Below are positions 59,500-64,000 of a stretch of DNA of 64,000 nt, piece after piece. Made by a program: the position numbers and the translations under genes. The stretch is from Dryomyza anilis. Taxonomy: Eukaryota; Arthropoda; Insecta; Diptera; Dryomyzidae. A model generated the notes under the pieces. It saw nothing but the letters and a program-made list of their open reading frames with translations, was not told the DNA's origin and searched no databases. The DNA lies in assembly GCA_951804985.1 (NCBI GenBank), contig OX638131.1, forward strand, positions 37,975,544 to 38,039,543, in the 5' to 3' direction. The first letter of the stretch is position 1; each line of letters opens with the position of its first letter.

Positions 59500-62400
59500 T
59501 TCACTGTAAATTTCATTTAATTCGATCGGTGGGATCTGGAATAATAAGGTTTTCAAAATCGATTTTCAAAATATTTCTTTAATTGGCCATAACTCCTAAA
59601 CGGAGCGTCCTAGAGGGTTGAAAGTAGGCGCTTTTTATAGATATTGAATGCATAATTTTTCACTTAATGCCAATATTTCTTTAATTGGCAATAACTCCTA
59701 AACGGAGCGTCCTAGAGGGTTGAAAGTAGGCGCTTTTTATAGACATTGAATGCCTAATTTTTCACTGTAAATTTCATTTAATTCGATCGGTGGGATCTGG
59801 AATAATAAGGTTTTCAAAATCGATTTTCAAAATATTTCTTTAATTGGCCATAACTCCTAAACGGAGCGTCCTAGAGGGTTGAAAGTAGGCGCTTTTTATA
59901 GATATTGAATGCATAATTTTTCACTTAATGCCAATATTTCTTTAATTGGCAATAACTCCTAAACGGAGCGTCCTAGAGGGTTGAAAGTAGGCGCTTTTTA
60001 TAGACATTGAATGCCTAATTTTTCACTGTAAATTTCATTTAATTCGATCGGTGGGATCTGGAATAATAAGGTTTTCAAAATCGATTTTCAAAATATTTCT
60101 TTAATTGGCCATAACTCCTAAACGGAGCGTCCTAGAGGGTTGAAAGTAGGCGCTTTTTATAGACATTGAATGCCTAATTTTTCACTGTAAATTTCATTTA
60201 ATTCGATCGGTGGGATCTGGAATAATAAGGTTTTCAAAATCGATTTTCAAAATATTTCTTTAATTGGCCATAACTCCTAAACGGAGCGTCCTAGAGGGTT
60301 GAAAGTAGGCGCTTTTTATAGATATTGAATGCATAATTTTTCACTTAATGCCAATATTTCTTTAATTGGCAATAACTCCTAAACGGAGCGTCCTAGAGGG
60401 TTGAAAGTAGGCGCTTTTTATAGACAATGAATGCCTTATTTTTCACTGTAAATTTCATTTAATTCGATCGGTGGGATCTGGAATAATAAGGTTTTCAAAA
60501 TCGATTTTCAAAATATTTCTTTAATTGGCCATAACACCTAAACGGAGCGTCCTAGAGGGTTGAAAGTAGGCGCTTTTTATAGACATTGAATGCCTAATTT
60601 TTCACTGTAAATTTCATTTAATTCGATCGGTGGGATCTGGAATAATAAGGTTTTCAAAATCGATTTTCAAAATATTTCTTTAATCGGCCATAACTCCTAA
60701 ACGGAGCGTCCTAGAGGGTTGACAGTAGACGCTTTTTATAGACATTGAATGCCTAATTTTTCACTTAATGCCAATATTTCTTTAATTGGCCATAACTCCT
60801 AAACGGAGCGTCCTAGAGGGTTGAAAGTAGGCGCTTTTTATAGATATTGAATGCCTAATTTTTCACTTAATGCCAATATTTCTTTAATTGGCCATAACTC
60901 CTAAACGGAGCGCCCTAGAGGGTTGAAAGTAGGCGCTTTTTATAGACATTGAATGCCTAATTTTTCACTTTTTATAGACATTGAATGCCTAATTTTTCAC
61001 TGTAAATTTCATTTAATTCGATCGGTGGAATCTGGAATAATAAGGTTTTCAAAATCGATTTTCAAAATATTTCTTTAATTGGCCATAACTCCTAAACGGA
61101 GCGTCCTAGAGGGTTGAAAGTAGGCGCTTTTTATAGACATTGAATGCCTAATTTTTCACTGTAAATTTCATTTAATTCGATCGGTGGGATCTGGAATAAT
61201 AAGGTTTTCAAAATCGATTTTCAAAATATTTCTTTAATTGGCCATAACTCCTAAACGGAGCGTCCTAGAGGGTTGAAAGTAGGCGCTTTTTATAGATATT
61301 GAATGCATAATTTTTCACTTAATGCCAATATTTCTTTAATTGGCAATAACTCCTAAACGGAGCGTCCTAGAGGGTTGAAAGTAGGCGCTTTTTATAGACA
61401 TTGAATGCCTAATTTTTCACTGTAAATTTCATTTAATTCGATCGGTGGGATCTGGAATAATAAGGTTTTCAAAATCGATTTTCAAAATATTTCTTTAATT
61501 GGCCATAACTCCTAAACGGAGCGTCCTAGAGGGTTGAAAGTAGGCGCTTTTTATAGACATTGAATGCCTAATTTTTCACTGTAAATTTCATTTAATTCGA
61601 TCGGTGGGATCTGGAATAATAAGGTTTTCAAAATCGATTTTCAAAATATTTCTTTAATTGGCCATAACTCCTAAACGGAGCGTCCTAGAGGGTTGAAAGT
61701 AGGCGCTTTTTATAGATATTGAATGCATAATTTTTCACTTAATGCCAATATTTCTTTAATTGGCAATAACTCCTAAACGGAGCGTCCTAGAGGGTTGAAA
61801 GTAGGCGCTTTTTATAGACATTGAATGCCTAATTTTTCACTGTAAATTTCATTTAATTCGATCGGTGGGATCTGGAATAATAAGGTTTTCAAAATCGATT
61901 TTCAAAATATTTCTTTAATTGGCCATAACTCCTAAACGGAGCGTCCTAGAGGGTTGAAAGTAGGCGCTTTTTATAGACATTGAATGCCTAATTTTTCACT
62001 GTAAATTTCATTTAATTCGATCGGTGGGATCTGGAATAATAAGGTTTTCAAAATCGATTTTCAAAATATTTCTTTAATTGGCCATAACTCCTAAACGGAG
62101 CGTCCTAGAGGGTTGAAAGTAGGCGCTTTTTATAGATATTGAATGCATAATTTTTCACTTAATGCCAATATTTCTTTAATTGGCAATAACTCCTAAACGG
62201 AGCGTCCTAGAGGGTTGAAAGTAGGCGCTTTTTATAGACATTGAATGCCTAATTTTTCACTGTAAATTTCATTTAATTCGATCGGTGGGATCTGGAATAA
62301 TAAGGTTTTCAAAATCGATTTTCAAAATATTTCTTTAATTGGCCATAACTCCTAAACGGAGCGTCCTAGAGGGTTGAAAGTAGGCGCTTTTTATAGACAA

Positions 62401-62500
62401 TGAATGCCTTATTTTTCACTGTAAATTTCATTTAATTCGATCGGTGGGATCTGGAATAATAAGGTTTTCAAAATCGATTTTCAAAATATTTCTTTAATTG
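59500..62500 (+). repeat. Regular 420-bp higher-order repeat (S-L-L)
   Basis: An S variant with gatattgaatgcataatttt and ggcaataactcc occurs at 59640, 59901, 60321, 61295, 61715 and 62135. Spacings of 261 (L+S) and 420 (2L+S) predominate, with three consecutive copies at 420. This is the most regular higher-order structure I see in the array. Confidence 0.85.
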
Positions 62501-63128
62501 GCCATAACACCTAAACGGAGCGTCCTAGAGGGTTGAAAGTAGGCGCTTTTTATAGACATTGAATGCCTAATTTTTCACTGTAAATTTCATTTAATTCGAT
62601 CGGTGGGATCTGGAATAATAAGGTTTTCAAAATCGATTTTCAAAATATTTCTTTAATCGGCCATAACTCCTAAACGGAGCGTCCTAGAGGGTTGACAGTA
62701 GACGCTTTTTATAGACATTGAATGCCTAATTTTTCACTTAATGCCAATATTTCTTTAATTGGCCATAACTCCTAAACGGAGCGTCCTAGAGGGTTGAAAG
62801 TAGGCGCTTTTTATAGATATTGAATGCCTAATTTTTCACTTAATGCCAATATTTCTTTAATTGGCCATAACTCCTAAACGGAGCGCCCTAGAGGGTTGAA
62901 AGTAGGCGCTTTTTATAGACATTGAATGCCTAATTTTTCACTTTTTATAGACATTGAATGCCTAATTTTTCACTGTAAATTTCATTTAATTCGATCGGTG
63001 GAATCTGGAATAATAAGGTTTTCAAAATCGATTTTCAAAATATTTCTTTAATTGGCCATAACTCCTAAACGGAGCGTCCTAGAGGGTTGAAAGTAGGCGC
63101 TTTTTATAGACATTGAATGCCTAATTTT
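60420..63128 (+). repeat. 735-bp segment duplicated at 1973-bp distance
   Basis: gacaatgaatgcctt (60423, 62396), ggccataacacc (60527, 62500), gagcgccctagag (60908, 62881) and a partial-monomer junction cactttttatagac (60966, 62939) recur in order at exactly 1973 bp. Homology ends near 61155 and 63128, where one copy continues as L and the other as S. Confidence 0.83.
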
Positions 63129-64000
63129 TCACTTAATGCCAATATTTCTTTAATTGGCCATAACTCCTAAACGGAGCGTCCTAGAGGGTTGAAAGTAGGC
63201 GCTTTTTATAGATATTGAATGCCTAATTTTTCACTTAATGACAATATTTCTTTAATGGGCCATAACTCCTAAACGTAGCGTCCTAGAGTGTTGAAAGTAT
63301 TTCACTGTAAATTTCATTTAATTCGATCGGTGGAATCTGGAATAATAAGGTTTTCAAAATCGATTTTCAAAATATTTCTTTAATTGGCCATAACTCCTAA
63401 ACGGAGCGTCCTAGAGGGTTGAAAGTAGGCGCTTTTTATAGATATTGAATGCCTAATTTTTCACTTAATGCCAATATTTCTTTAATTGGCCATAACTCCT
63501 AAACGGAGCGTCCTAGAGGGTTGAAAGTAGGCGCTTTTTATAGACATTGAATGCCTAATTTTTCACTGTAAATTTCATTTAATTCGATCGGTGGGATCTG
63601 GAATAATAAGGTTTTCAAAATCGATTTTTGAAAGTAGGCGCTTTTTATAGACATTGAATGCCTAATTTTTCACTGTAAATTTCATTTAATTCGATCGGTG
63701 GAATCTGGAATAATAAGGTTTTCAAAATCGATTTTCAAAATATTTCTTTAATTGGCCATAACTCCTAAACGGAGCGTCCTAGAGGGTTGAAAGTAGGCGC
63801 TTTTTATAGACATTGAATGCCTAATTTTTCACTGTAAATTTCATTTAATTCGATCGGTGGGATCTGGAATAATAAGGTTTTCAAAATCGATTTTCAAAAT
63901 ATTTCTTTAATCGGCCATAACTCCTAAACGGAGCGTCCTAGAGGGTTGACAGTAGACGCTTTTTATAGACATTGAATGCCTAATTTTTCACTTAATGCCA

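Larger units (their letters stand above)
18905..64000 (+). repeat. Satellite array of 159-bp (L) and 102-bp (S) monomers, open at right end
   Basis: At least 45 kb of head-to-tail repeats in one orientation with no interruption. Reference L: 43687-43845 (159 bp). Reference S: 42120-42221 (102 bp). Both start ggccataactcctaaacgga and share the first 80 bp and the last 15 bp (aatatttctttaatt). L alone has a 64-bp segment with attcgatcggtgggatctgg and the palindrome aaaatcgatttt; S has only taatgcc there. L and S alternate irregularly. At an average of roughly 130 bp there should be about 340 monomers. Typical divergence is one to a few bases per monomer. There is no open frame of 60 codons or more. 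I do not recognise the satellite as a named family. Confidence 0.97.

Noticed and set aside
18905..64000. CRISPR-like array
   Set aside because: The units are directly adjacent, there are no unique spacers of constant length, and the surrounding DNA is an insect genome. This is satellite DNA.
18905..64000. Hammerhead ribozyme in the monomer (ggttgaaagta)
   Set aside because: GAAA is present, but no CTGATGA element and no three-way stem could be found in either L or S.

Overview
This is AT-rich eukaryotic DNA, almost certainly from a brachyceran fly. One gene is clear: the large subunit of microsomal triglyceride transfer protein (Mtp), on the minus strand in seven coding exons (16952 down to 9512). 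Its splice phases close exactly and give an 886-residue protein. The short introns of 56-65 nt, the tRNA-derived SINE, the miniature DNA transposons and the 'TATACCCT ... AGGGTAT' dispersed repeat all fit a dipteran. I cannot name the genus from this window.

Layout. 1-9511: intergenic DNA with no convincing gene. It holds relics of dispersed repeats (51-596, 1621-2540) and a 186-bp MITE at 3012-3197. It also holds a (TA)n microsatellite at 3362-3426, a P-element-like MITE with a perfect 8-bp target duplication (3644-4063) and a hAT-like element with a perfect 8-bp duplication (7451-8235). A 152-bp element with 40-bp inverted ends (8353-8504) and an 84-nt hairpin (8856-8939) follow. 9512-16952: Mtp. 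Its 4-kb intron 2 has collected a 725-bp foldback element carrying a nested hAT MITE, a SINE with a 12-bp duplication, and an older dispersed repeat. 16953-18484: the Mtp upstream region and a probable 0.9-kb non-autonomous transposon.

18485-64000: one uninterrupted satellite array of at least 45.5 kb that leaves the window on the right. It is built from two related monomers in the same orientation, a long one (L, 159 bp) and a short one (S, 102 bp). They share an 80-bp head and a 15-bp tail. S is L with a 64-bp internal segment replaced by 7 bp. L and S are mixed in variable order and organised into local higher-order repeats. Most of the spacings I measured equal a*159 + b*102 exactly: 420, 522, 726, 783, 840, 885 and 987; 953 fits once a visible 11-bp insertion is subtracted. 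The left edge (18485-18904) is degenerate, as expected at the margin of a satellite. No reading frame of 60 codons or more survives in the array.

The most notable features are the binary 159/102 satellite with its nested, locally homogenised repeats, and its position about 2 kb upstream of a conserved lipid-transfer gene.
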